Part shown: piece by piece, positions 1 through 7,584 of the stretch
Position numbering within the stretch: position 1 is the stretch's first letter
Layout: the number at the start of each line of letters is the position of its first letter
Position numbers and translations under genes: made by a program
Notes under the pieces: generated by a model
Seen by the model: only the letters and a program-made list of their open reading frames with translations
Databases searched by the model: none
What the model was told of the DNA's origin: nothing
Assembly: GCF_013425525.1 (NCBI RefSeq)
Contig: NZ_JACCKA010000010.1
Coordinates: 1-45,315, forward strand
Direction of reading: 5' to 3'
Source of the DNA: Luteimonas salinisoli
Lineage (GTDB): Bacteria > Pseudomonadota > Gammaproteobacteria > Xanthomonadales > Xanthomonadaceae
Length of the DNA: 45,315 nt

Positions 1-120
1 CAGGCGCAGGCCGCATCCGCAACGCCGCCGCCCGCGCCGGCGGACCGTCGCCGCCCGGACCAGCGCTGGGACAGCCAGCCCGCTCCGGCCGAGGCGGCCA
101 CCGACGTTTCCGAGCGGTGA
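1..120 (+). CDS. C-terminal fragment of an unknown protein
   Basis: An open frame enters from the left edge and ends at TGA 118-120, leaving 39 codons. The fragment is rich in Ala, Pro, Arg and Asp (for example PPPAPADRRRPD near the start and QPAPAEAA near the end). It looks like a disordered, charged C-terminal tail rather than a folded domain. No family can be named from this piece. The same-strand AI-2E permease begins about 170 bases later, so co-transcription is possible but not shown. Confidence 0.5.
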   Translation, partial: QAQAASATPPPAPADRRRPDQRWDSQPAPAEAATDVSER

Positions 121-288
121 ACGCGCTGGCGCGGCCGCGGCCGTGAGCACGTCCCTCGCCTGCCCAGCACCATGTCGTGACGTCCCGCGTCCGCCGTCGC
201 GGTCGCGGTCGCGGCCGGGAGAGCCAGCACGCCCCCGCCGTGGCGGACCGGAGGCGCGGATGGCGAGCGCCCCGCCGGGGCCGAGGCC
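121..288. other. Intergenic stretch without a recognisable gene
   Basis: This is extremely GC-rich spacer between the truncated gene and the permease. I see no convincing promoter, terminator hairpin with a T-run, or small gene. A longer frame starting at 177 runs on through the permease in another frame and is Arg/Ala-rich shadow coding. Confidence 0.5.
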
Positions 289-1389
289 ATGAGCGCGCCC
301 GTCGCCCCCCCGGCCAAGGATCAGCCCCTGCCGCACCCGCCGCCGCCGACGCGGCCGCGCGCGCCGGTCTCGGTGGTGGTGCTGGCCGGGCTGGCGTTGG
401 GCTACACGCTGTGGGCCGCGCAGGGCGTGGTGGTGCCAGTGCTGCTGGCGATGTTCTTCGCCCTGGTCGGCAACCCGATCCTGCGCGCGCTGCGGCGGGT
501 GTGGATCCCGCGCTTCATCGGCGCGCTGCTGGTGCTGGCGATCGGCATCACCGCCACGGTGATGCTCGGCCGCCAGCTGGTGGTCCCGGCCAGCGAGTGG
601 ATGCAGCAGGTGCCGCGCGAACTGCAGCTGCTCACCCCCAAGCTGAAGGAGATGGCGGCGCCGATGCAGCGCGCCAACGAGGCCGCGCGCACCTTCGCCG
701 AGGCCACCGATGGCAGCGGCACGCATCGCGTGCAGATGGTGACCATCCGCGAGAACGATCCGTGGAAGCGGCTGTCGGCCACGCCGCGGCTGCTGGCCTC
801 GGTGCTGGCGGTGGTGCTGCTGACGTTCTTCTTCATGGTGTACGGCGAAAGCCTGCAGCGGCACGCGATCGCGCTGCTGCCGCACCGCCACCAGAAGCGG
901 CTGACGGTGGGGATCCTGCAGTCGATCGAGATGGAGATCTCGCGCTACGTGCTGACCATCACCGTGATCAACATGCTGCTGGGCGCGGCGCTGGCCGGCA
1001 CGCTGGTGTGGCTGGGCGTGGGGCCGCAGGAGGCGCTGCTGTGGGGCACGATCGTCGCGGTGCTCAACTACGCGCCGTACGTGGGCCCGGCGATCGGCGC
1101 GGTGCTGATGCTGCTGATGGGCTTCGTGACCTGGAACGAGGTGGGGCCCTCGCTGCTGCCGGTGGTCATCTACGTCGCCCTGCAGACGCTCGAGGGGCAG
1201 CTGCTGACGCCGATCGTCCTCGGCCGGCGGATGGCGCTCTCGCCGCTGGTGCTGATCCTGGCGCTGATGCTGTTCGGGTTCCTGTGGGGCATCCTCGGGC
1301 TGCTGCTGGCGGTACCGCTGCTGGCCTGCGCCAAGCTGGTGCTGACCCGCATCGAGGGCCTGGAGGGCTGGGCGCGGCTGCTCGAATAG
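289..1389 (+). CDS. AI-2E family transporter (PerM/UPF0118 permease)
   Basis: The 366-residue protein belongs to the AI-2E exporter/PerM family of inner-membrane permeases. Two hydrophobic segments open the protein (about residues 25-45 and 45-85). A soluble amphipathic region of about 80 residues follows, and then five or six further membrane segments fill the C-terminal half. The family-typical tract GPAIGAVLMLLMG lies near residue 265, and the conserved QLLTPIVLGRRM block, which normally precedes the last helices, lies near residue 305. Length and topology fit the family. Members include the autoinducer-2 exporter TqsA and Na+/H+ antiporters, and the substrate here cannot be read from sequence. 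The start ATG is chosen because the hydrophobic N-terminus follows directly, and GAGG lies just upstream. Confidence 0.85.
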   Translation: MSAPVAPPAKDQPLPHPPPPTRPRAPVSVVVLAGLALGYTLWAAQGVVVPVLLAMFFALVGNPILRALRRVWIPRFIGALLVLAIGITATVMLGRQLVVPASEWMQQVPRELQLLTPKLKEMAAPMQRANEAARTFAEATDGSGTHRVQMVTIRENDPWKRLSATPRLLASVLAVVLLTFFFMVYGESLQRHAIALLPHRHQKRLTVGILQSIEMEISRYVLTITVINMLLGAALAGTLVWLGVGPQEALLWGTIVAVLNYAPYVGPAIGAVLMLLMGFVTWNEVGPSLLPVVIYVALQTLEGQLLTPIVLGRRMALSPLVLILALMLFGFLWGILGLLLAVPLLACAKLVLTRIEGLEGWARLLE

Positions 1390-1456
1390 CCGCCCGGTCT
1401 TCTGCAACGCTCCCGCCGCCGCGGAAAACCTGCCCCTGCAGACGCGATCCGCCTCT

Positions 1457-1564
1457 GTAGGAGCGATCCATGGTCGCGAAGGCCGCGGGAGGCGCCGGCC
1501 GGGTCGGCGGCGATGCCGGGTACGGCCAGACGCGCCGGCTTTCGCGGCCATGGGCCGCTCCTAC
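1457..1564. repeat. 108-bp composite inverted-pair repeat, copy 1
   Basis: The left arm reads GTAGGAGCGATCCATGGTCG and the right arm is its approximate inverse, GCGGCCATGGGCCGCTCCTAC without its first bases, ending at 1564. Each arm is itself palindromic around CCATGG. The interior also matches other copies in the window, including a GGCGGCGATGCCGGGT tract, so the whole unit is conserved and not only the arms. It resembles paired REP elements of Xanthomonadaceae. Confidence 0.85.
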
Positions 1565-1612
1565 GAGAGCCCGTCGAATCGCTTGCAGCAGAGGCCCCGC
1601 GTCGATCGCTTC

Positions 1613-1720
1613 CCTGGAGCGACCCATGGTCGCGAAGGCCGCGGGAGGCAGCGGCCGAGTCGGCGACGATGCCGGGTGCGGCCAGACGCGCCGGCTTTCG
1701 CGGCCATGGGCCGTTCCTGC
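1613..1720. repeat. 108-bp composite inverted-pair repeat, copy 2
   Basis: This is a near-identical second copy exactly 156 bases downstream of copy 1, with the same 108-bp length and only scattered substitutions. The sequence between and after the two copies is not duplicated, so this looks like two insertions or a local duplication followed by divergence. The HAD gene starts 58 bases after it. Confidence 0.85.
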
Positions 1721-1765
1721 GGGATACACCGCCTCGGGTGCGCACGGGCCTTTCATGGCGGACGG

Positions 1766-1778
1766 TACAATGGCCCGG
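1766..1778 (+). promoter_or_regulatory. Candidate -10 box giving a leaderless HAD transcript
   Basis: TACAAT at 1766-1771 lies six bases before the GTG at 1778. A start site at the usual distance from a -10 box would fall on or next to the GTG, implying a leaderless mRNA. No good -35 hexamer is visible, and there is no Shine-Dalgarno sequence before the GTG. This is inference from spacing only. Confidence 0.35.
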
Positions 1779-2503
1779 TGAGCTTCTTGGTCCGCGCCAT
1801 CACCCTCGATCTCGACGACACCGTCTGGCCCTTCGCGCCGATCGCCGAGCGCATCGAGCGCGTGCTCGACGACTGGCTGCGCGCCCACTGCCCGCGCACC
1901 GCCGATCGCTTCCCCGCCGCGGCGATGCGCACGCTGCGCGAGCAGGTGTTCGCCGAACATCCGCAGCTGGCCCACGACCTGTCCACGCTGCGGCGGATGA
2001 CGCTGGAGCGCGCGCTGCGCGAGAGCGGCGACGACCCGGCGCACGCCGAGGCCGCGTGGGAGGTGTTCTACGCGGTACGCAACCAGGTGGAGTGCTACCC
2101 CGACAGCGTCGCAGCGCTCGAGCGCATCGCCGCGCGCGTGCCGGTGGCGGCGGTGACCAACGGCAACGCCGACCTGGCGCGCATCGGCCTGGACGCGCAC
2201 TTCCGCTTCAACCTGACCTCGCGCGAGCACGGCAGGGCGAAACCGTCGGCCTGCATCTTCCACGCCGCCTGCGCGCGCCTGGAGTGCGCGCACGGGGAGG
2301 TGCTGCACGTCGGCGACCATATCGAAATGGACGTGGCCGGCGCCGCCCGCGCGGGGCTGCGCAGCTGCTGGATCAACCGCGAGGGGCGCGACTGGGCGCA
2401 TCCCGAGATCGATCCCGACCTGCAGTTCGACACCCTGGCCGCGCTGGCCGACTGGCTGGACGCGCACACCGCCCCCCGACACGACAGGACCGCCCCCGCA
2501 TGA
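1778..2503 (+). CDS. HAD-superfamily hydrolase
   Basis: The 241-residue protein is a haloacid dehalogenase-like phosphatase. Motif I is LTLDLDDTVWP with the nucleophile/acid pair D11 and D13. The helical cap domain follows, motif II is AVTNGN near residue 125, a Lys-containing motif III lies in GRAKPS, and motif IV is VGDHIEMDVAGA near residue 175, supplying the Mg-binding acidic residues. It is likely a cytoplasmic small-molecule phosphatase of the FMN phosphatase/YjjG type, and the substrate cannot be told. The GTG start is chosen because the HAD fold begins immediately after it and a TACAAT box precedes it. A longer frame back to 1550 would translate the repeat elements and is unlikely. 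It overlaps the aminopeptidase gene by four bases (ATGA). Confidence 0.85.
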   Translation: MSFLVRAITLDLDDTVWPFAPIAERIERVLDDWLRAHCPRTADRFPAAAMRTLREQVFAEHPQLAHDLSTLRRMTLERALRESGDDPAHAEAAWEVFYAVRNQVECYPDSVAALERIAARVPVAAVTNGNADLARIGLDAHFRFNLTSREHGRAKPSACIFHAACARLECAHGEVLHVGDHIEMDVAGAARAGLRSCWINREGRDWAHPEIDPDLQFDTLAALADWLDAHTAPRHDRTAPA

Positions 2504-3879
2504 GCTTGCCGACCGGATTCGTCTCCCCCGATGCCGCGGACGCGCCGCGCGCGCTGCACCTCGTCGACGCCGGCGCCCTCGACGCCTGGTGCGACCGCCA
2601 GGGCGCGGCGACCGCGCGCTGGGTGCGCTCGCAGGGCTGGGACGCCTCGCCCGGGAGCGTGCTGCTGCTGCCGGGCGCGGACGGCGGCGCGGACGGCGCG
2701 GCGCTCGGCGTCGGCGAGGGCCTCGACCCGTTCTCGTACGCGCATGCGCCGATGGCACTGCCGCCCGGCGACTGGCGACTGGCCGACGACGGCGGCCTCG
2801 CGGCCGAGGCGCGCGCCGCGCTGCTGGTGGGCTGGGGCCTGGGCAGCTACCGCTTCGACCGCTACAAGCAGGCGCCGCGTGCGCCGGCCCGGCTGGTCGC
2901 CGAGCCGGATGCCGAGAGCGCCGACCTGGTGACCGCGTGCTGCCGGGTCCGCGACCTGGTCAACACGCCCACCGAGCACATGGGTCCAGACCAGCTCGAG
3001 GATTTCGCGCGCGCGCTCGCCGAAGCGCACGGCGCTGGCTTCGAGAGCATCGCCGGCGACGCGCTGGTGGCGCGCAACTTCCCCGCCATCCATGCCGTCG
3101 GCCGCGCCTCGCACCGCGCACCGCGGCTGCTGCAGCTGACCTGGGGCGACGCCGCGGCCCCGCACCTGGTGCTGGTCGGCAAGGGCGTGTGCTTCGACAC
3201 CGGCGGCCTGAACATCAAGCCGGGCGAGGGCATGCGCAACATGAAGAAGGACATGGGCGGCGCCGCCCACGCGCTGGCCCTGGCCGGGCTGGTGATGGCG
3301 CGCAAGCTGCCGGTGCGGCTGACCCTGCTGGTGCCGGCGGTGGAGAACGCGATCGGCCCGGACGCGTTCCGCCCCGGCGAGGTGATCGCCACCCGCAAGG
3401 GCCTGTCGGTGGAGATCGACAACACCGATGCCGAGGGCCGGGTGGTGCTGGGCGATGCGCTGACCTACGCCGGCGAGCTCGAGCCGGAGCTGGTGATCGA
3501 CTTCGCCACGCTGACCGGCGCGGCGCGCATCGCCCTGGGCCCGGACCTGCCGGCGCTGTACAGCAACGACGACGCAGTGGCCGGTGCGTGGCTGCAGGCC
3601 GGCGATGCGCAGCGCGACCCGCTGTGGCGGATGCCGCTGTGGCGGCCCTACCTGCGCTATCTGACCAGCCGCATCGCCGACCTGGCCAACGCCGGCTCGC
3701 GCATGGCCGGCTCGGTGACCGCGGCGCTGTACCTGGAGCGTTTCGTGCCGCCCGGCACGGCCTGGGCGCACCTGGACGTGTACTCCTGGAACGACAACGA
3801 CCGCCCCGGCCGCCCCGCCGGCGGCGAGGCGCAGGCGCTGCGTGCCGCCTGGGCGATGCTGAAGGCGCGCTACGGCTGA
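2500..3879 (+). CDS. M17 family leucyl aminopeptidase
   Basis: The 459-residue protein is a cytosolic, two-metal M17 aminopeptidase that removes N-terminal residues from peptides. Visible active-site elements are GKGVCFDTGGLNIK (K228 and D233), MKKDMGGAA (K250, D251), and the family signature NTDAEGRVVL (D310, E312, R314). The N-terminal non-catalytic domain (about 1-150) is divergent, and overall length is slightly below PepA, so this is the shorter leucyl-aminopeptidase-family branch rather than PepA itself. The ATG overlaps the HAD stop codon, so the two are probably translationally coupled. The pairing suggests a shared turnover role but no specific pathway. Confidence 0.9.
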   Translation: MSLPTGFVSPDAADAPRALHLVDAGALDAWCDRQGAATARWVRSQGWDASPGSVLLLPGADGGADGAALGVGEGLDPFSYAHAPMALPPGDWRLADDGGLAAEARAALLVGWGLGSYRFDRYKQAPRAPARLVAEPDAESADLVTACCRVRDLVNTPTEHMGPDQLEDFARALAEAHGAGFESIAGDALVARNFPAIHAVGRASHRAPRLLQLTWGDAAAPHLVLVGKGVCFDTGGLNIKPGEGMRNMKKDMGGAAHALALAGLVMARKLPVRLTLLVPAVENAIGPDAFRPGEVIATRKGLSVEIDNTDAEGRVVLGDALTYAGELEPELVIDFATLTGAARIALGPDLPALYSNDDAVAGAWLQAGDAQRDPLWRMPLWRPYLRYLTSRIADLANAGSRMAGSVTAALYLERFVPPGTAWAHLDVYSWNDNDRPGRPAGGEAQALRAAWAMLKARYG

Positions 3880-3916
3880 CGTCGCGGCCGCTCGCCTTCG
3901 GCAGCACCCGCCACCC

Positions 3917-4057
3917 GTAGGAGCGGCCCATGGCCGCGAAGGCCGGCGTGGCCTGATCGCGCTGGCGACGCCGCACCGCATGACGCCTCAAGCCGATATG
4001 CGGCGTACGTCATCGCCGGATGACGCGTGGGCCTTCGCGGCCATGGGCCGCTCCGAC
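3917..4057. repeat. Composite inverted-pair repeat, copy 3 (long variant)
   Basis: The left arm GTAGGAGCGGCCCATGGCCG is at 3917 and the inverse arm CGGCCATGGGCCGCTC ends near 4053. The interior is about 30 bases longer than in the 108-bp copies and unrelated in sequence. It includes a self-complementary GATGCGGCGTACGTCATC-like stretch. It sits between the convergent aminopeptidase and pirin genes, where it could act as a bidirectional RNA hairpin. Confidence 0.75.
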
Positions 4058-4097
4058 GGGGGCGCTGCGCTGGCTTGCGGCCTGAGGGTCCGATGGC

Positions 4098-4814
4098 TCA
4101 GGCGGGCAGGTCGAAGAGGAGGAGATCGGCGGGCGCGTCGTCGCCTTCGATGCCGTCGATGCGCAGTTCGCCGGATTCCTCCGCCCAGCCGATCGCATCG
4201 CCCGCCGCCAGGCGCCGGCGGCCCACCTCGGCCTGGCCGCTGGCGACGTGCAGCCAGTAGCGGTGCGAGGCGTCCATGGCCCAGGTCACCGATTCGCCGG
4301 CGCCGAGTTGAACGCCGCGCAGCCAGGCCTGCTGGCGGATGGCGATGCTGCCGTCCTCGCCGTCGGGCGAGGCCAGCGCCGCCCAGCGCGCACGGCGCGC
4401 GGCCGGGTCGAACGCGCGCTGCTGGTAGGCCGGCTCGGCGTTGAGGCGATCGGGCTGGATCCAGATCTGCAGAAAATGCACCGGCTCGACGTCCGAGCCG
4501 TTGTACTCGCTGTGCTCTATGCCGTGGCCGGCGCTCATCCACTGCAGCTCGCCCGGGCGCAGCACGCCCTCGCCGCCGCCGCTGTCGCGGTGCGCGAGCG
4601 CCCCGGACAGCACGTAGCTGAGGATCTCCATGTTGGCATGCCGGTGCGGGGCGAAGCCCCCGCCCGGCTGCACCCGGTCCTCGTTGATCACCCGCAGCGC
4701 GCCCCAGCCCATCCAGTGCGGGTCGTGGTAGTGGCCGAAGGAGAAGCTGTGGCGGCTGTCGAGCCAGCCGGCGGCGACATGGCCGCGTTCGCTGGCGGGT
4801 CTATGGATGCGCAT
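4098..4814 (-). CDS. Pirin family protein (YhhW-like)
   Basis: The 238-residue protein is a bicupin of the pirin family. The N-terminal cupin carries the metal-site motif APHRHANMEI (about residues 55-65), and its second part ends in MSAGHGIEHSE near residue 95, giving the three His and one Glu expected for a bound metal. Related enzymes such as E. coli YhhW cleave quercetin, although the physiological substrate is generally unknown. Length and motif spacing match YhhW. The start codon lies nine bases after the stop of the yceI-like gene, so the two are probably one transcript, but no functional link is established. Confidence 0.9.
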   Translation of the reverse strand: MRIHRPASERGHVAAGWLDSRHSFSFGHYHDPHWMGWGALRVINEDRVQPGGGFAPHRHANMEILSYVLSGALAHRDSGGGEGVLRPGELQWMSAGHGIEHSEYNGSDVEPVHFLQIWIQPDRLNAEPAYQQRAFDPAARRARWAALASPDGEDGSIAIRQQAWLRGVQLGAGESVTWAMDASHRYWLHVASGQAEVGRRRLAAGDAIGWAEESGELRIDGIEGDDAPADLLLFDLPA

Positions 4815-4823
4815 GGCGGCGAA

Positions 4824-5447
4824 CTACTCGGCGTCGGTGTCGCCTGCGGGCGCCGGGACCATCGCCTCAGTGGTGATGCGCAGCTCCACCTCGTCGCTGA
4901 CGTTGGGCGCGTACATGCCCAGGTCGAAATCGCTGCGCTTGAGCGTGGTGGTGGCGTCGAAGCCGATCGCTTCGCGCTTGGTCATCGGGTGGGGCTTGGC
5001 GGCGTTGAGGGCGACGTCGAGCACCACCGGGCGGGTGATGCCCTTGATGGTGAGGTCGCCAGTGACCTTCAGTTTGCCCTCGCCTGCCGATTCGACCGCG
5101 GTGCTGCGGAAGGTGGCCTGCGGGTGGTTGGCGGCATCGAAGAAGTCATCGCTGCGCAGGTGGTCGTCGAACTTCTGCACGTGCGAGTTCAGCCCCGACA
5201 GCGGCAGGGTGACCTCGACGCTGGACGCGGAGACGTTCTCGGCGTCATAGACGATGGCGCCCTCGACCTCGCCGAAGTGAGCGATGGGATTGGAGAAGCC
5301 GAAATGGCTCCACTGCGCCACCACGTCGGTGTGGTTGGGATCGATCTCGTAGGTGACCGGCGCGGCGAGCGCGGGTGCGGCGGCCAGCGCCAGGGCGGCG
5401 GCGAGGAGTGCGGTCTTGAACAAACCGGAAGAGCGGAGGGGCTTCAT
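4824..5447 (-). CDS. YceI family periplasmic protein
   Basis: The 207-residue protein has a clear Sec signal (MKPLRSSGLF, hydrophobic Ala/Leu stretch, cleavage after AAPALA near residue 28). The mature part follows the YceI lipocalin-like barrel: YEIDPNHTDVVAQWSHFGFS near the start, KFDDHLRSDDFFDAANHP in the middle, and GDLTIKGITRPVVLDV in the second half. YceI proteins bind polyisoprenoid or amphiphilic ligands in the periplasm and are often base- or stress-induced. The chosen ATG begins the signal peptide, and a longer frame upstream runs through low-complexity spacer. The pirin gene follows nine bases downstream. Confidence 0.92.
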   Translation of the reverse strand: MKPLRSSGLFKTALLAAALALAAAPALAAPVTYEIDPNHTDVVAQWSHFGFSNPIAHFGEVEGAIVYDAENVSASSVEVTLPLSGLNSHVQKFDDHLRSDDFFDAANHPQATFRSTAVESAGEGKLKVTGDLTIKGITRPVVLDVALNAAKPHPMTKREAIGFDATTTLKRSDFDLGMYAPNVSDEVELRITTEAMVPAPAGDTDAE

Positions 5448-5553
5448 GGCGGGAGGGCTCCAGGTGACGGACGACCGGTGGAAGGACGGCTGCGGTGCAG
5501 CCGGGGCTGCGGGGTCGGGTGCGCGCTGGCGTTCCGGAACCCGCTGATCTTGT

Positions 5554-5655
5554 AACGCTGGTTGAAACACTCTGGGTGGAACACGCTGGTTGGGTGGAAC
5601 ACGCTGGTTGGAGCATGCCGATGGAGAGCAGACCGATCGAGAACAGACTGATCGA
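5554..5655. repeat. Short tandem repeats in the spacer upstream of yceI
   Basis: The spacer 5448-5719 between the nitroreductase and yceI holds two tandem arrays. TGGAACACGCTGGTTGG occurs twice at an 18-base period (5577 and 5595), with a degenerate preceding unit near 5556. Next come the 15-mers GAGCAGACCGATCGA (5626-5640) and GAACAGACTGATCGA (5641-5655). The rest of the spacer shows no gene. The arrays translate as short peptide repeats on both strands, but no start or coding context supports a gene. Confidence 0.7.
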
Positions 5656-5719
5656 CGACACGCGGGTTCGGAACTGGCTGCCTTGGAACGCGGTGGTTGT
5701 GGAGCGCTGCCCCGGCGGA

Positions 5720-6307
5720 TCACTCGATGCGGCAGGCCTCGTCGAACGACAGCCGCGGCGAGCGCTCGAAGATGCTGGCCGGGTCGCCCTTGCCGAGGTT
5801 GACCAGGAAGTTGGAGCGGATGGAGGTGCCCTTGAAAAATGCCTCGTCCACCTTGGCGGCGTCGAAGCCGGTCATCGGCCCGGTGTCGAGGCCCAGCGCG
5901 CGCGCGGCGAGGATCAGGTAGGCGCCCTGCAGGGTGCCGTTGCGGAAGGCATGGTCGCGCCGCTTCTCCTGCGGGCCCTCGAACCAGCTCTTGGCATCGG
6001 TGTGCGGAAACAGGTACGGCAGTTTGTGGTGGAAGTCGAGGTCGTAACCGACGATCGCCACCACCGGCGCCTCCATGGTCTTCTTGCGGTTGCCCTCGTC
6101 CAGCGCCGGCTCCAGCTTCGCCTTGGCCTCCTTCGAGCGCACGAACACGAACCGCGCCGGACTCTGGTTGGCGCTGGTCGGCCCCCACTTCAGCAGCTCG
6201 TAGAGCTGGCGCAGGGTGTCGTCGCCCAACTCGCCGCTGAAGCGGTTGTAGGTGCGGGCGGTGCGGAACAGGCGATCGAGGGCGGAATCGTCGAGCACGT
6301 CGGTCAT
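5720..6307 (-). CDS. RutE-like nitroreductase family protein
   Basis: The 195-residue FMN-dependent oxidoreductase is very like E. coli RutE (3-hydroxypropionate/malonic semialdehyde reductase): the N-terminal [11 protein letters not shown], the diagnostic [19 protein letters not shown] block near residue 40, and the C-terminal [17 protein letters not shown]. The length equals that of RutE. In E. coli it acts in pyrimidine ring degradation, but no other rut gene is visible here. A general nitroreductase or semialdehyde-reductase role is therefore safer. The start is placed at ATG 6307, where family homology begins. The gene is divergent from the ELM1 gene across a 77-bp spacer. Confidence 0.85.
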   Translation of the reverse strand: MTDVLDDSALDRLFRTARTYNRFSGELGDDTLRQLYELLKWGPTSANQSPARFVFVRSKEAKAKLEPALDEGNRKKTMEAPVVAIVGYDLDFHHKLPYLFPHTDAKSWFEGPQEKRRDHAFRNGTLQGAYLILAARALGLDTGPMTGFDAAKVDEAFFKGTSIRSNFLVNLGKGDPASIFERSPRLSFDEACRIE

Positions 6308-6384
6308 GTCGGGCTGTCTCCTGGCGCGGCGCGGCCGCTCGTGAAGGTGGACCAGTGTAGAGTTCCACCGATGAACTCGCAGCC

Positions 6385-7416
6385 ATGACTCCGGAACGGA
6401 TGGTCGCAACCGTGGAACAACGCAGGGCAGGAGCCGCAGGATTGGCGCCGCCGGTGCAATGCTGGACGCTCAGCGACGGCCGCGCCGGCAACGCGCGCCA
6501 GGCGACGGCGCTGGCCAGGGCGCTGGGGCTGGCGGCGCGCGACTGGCTGCTGGAGCCGCGACCGCCTTGGGGCTGGGCCGCGCCGCGCCTGCTGCCCGGC
6601 AGCGAGAAGGCGTTCGGCACCGGTTTCGCCCAGGCACTGGCCGCGCCGCCCACCCTGGCGATCGGCTGCGGCCGCCAGGGCGCGCTGGCGACGCGACTGT
6701 TGCGCACGGTAGGCGCGCGCACGGTGCAAATCCTCGACCCGCGCGTCGACCCGGCGCACTGGGACCTGGTGGTGGCGCCGGAGCACGATGCGCTGCGTGG
6801 GGCCAACGTGGTCGGCATGCTCGGCAGCCTGCACCCGGTCGACGATGCCTGGCTGACCGCCTCGCGCACCGGCTTCCCGGCCTTCGCCGACCTGCCGCGC
6901 CCGCGCACCGCACTGCTGCTGGGCGGCAGCAGCCGGCATACGCGCTTCGACCGGCTCGCCTTCGACGCGCTGTCTTCGATGCTGCAGACGGTGCTGGCGC
7001 AGGCGGGCGGCAGCGTGCTGGCCACCACCTCGCGGCGCACCCCGCGCGACCTGGGCGAAGCATTGCATCGGCGCTATGCGGAGACGCCTGGGGTGGTCTG
7101 GACCGGCCCGGACGACGGCCCCAACCCCTATCCGGGCCTGCTCGCCTGGGCCGACCGCATCGTCTGCTCGCCGGACTCGGTGAACATGATCTCCGAGGCC
7201 TGCGCCACCCGCGCGCCGGTGTTCGTCTTCGACCCCGCGCGCGTGGGCGGCCGTCCGCGCCGCTTCCTCGACGCCCTGCTCGCCCGCGGCCGCGTGCGCG
7301 CGATGGACGCCACGCTGGCGCCGTTCGAAGTCGAACCCCTGCGCGAAACCGCACGCGTCGCCGCCGAAGTGCGCACGCGCCTGGGGATTCCGGCATCGCC
7401 CACACCGTCTCCATAG
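6385..7416 (+). CDS. Mitochondrial fission ELM1 family protein
   Basis: The 343-residue protein matches the bacterial ELM1 family (formerly DUF1022). It opens with [15 protein letters not shown] near residue 26, has [14 protein letters not shown] near residue 92, [34 protein letters not shown] in the middle, and [20 protein letters not shown] near the end. This architecture resembles a GT-B glycosyltransferase fold, with the last block at the usual nucleotide-sugar site. Bacterial members have been linked to lipid or envelope glycosylation, but the reaction is unknown. The start at 6385 adds about 25 poorly conserved residues, and ATG 6400 is an alternative. Confidence 0.8.
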   Translation: MTPERMVATVEQRRAGAAGLAPPVQCWTLSDGRAGNARQATALARALGLAARDWLLEPRPPWGWAAPRLLPGSEKAFGTGFAQALAAPPTLAIGCGRQGALATRLLRTVGARTVQILDPRVDPAHWDLVVAPEHDALRGANVVGMLGSLHPVDDAWLTASRTGFPAFADLPRPRTALLLGGSSRHTRFDRLAFDALSSMLQTVLAQAGGSVLATTSRRTPRDLGEALHRRYAETPGVVWTGPDDGPNPYPGLLAWADRIVCSPDSVNMISEACATRAPVFVFDPARVGGRPRRFLDALLARGRVRAMDATLAPFEVEPLRETARVAAEVRTRLGIPASPTPSP

Positions 7417-7477
7417 GATTCGGGCGCCGGGCCGACGCCAACGGCCCGCTCACCGGCCACTCCACCGCGACACCCCT

Positions 7478-7584
7478 GTAGGAGCGGCCCATGGCCGCGA
7501 AAGCCGGCGCCGCAACCAACGCCCGGGATCACCGCCGACCCGACCGAACCCCTAGCGGCCTTCGCGGCCATGGGCCGCTCCTAC
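7478..7584. repeat. Composite inverted-pair repeat, copy 4, overlapping a stop codon
   Basis: The left arm GTAGGAGCGGCCCATGGCCG starts at 7478 and the inverted arm CGGCCATGGGCCGCTCCTAC ends at 7584. The length is 107 bp, matching the 108-bp copies. The final CTA of the repeat (7581-7583) is the TAG stop codon of the minus-strand amidohydrolase. The element lies between convergent genes. Confidence 0.8.
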
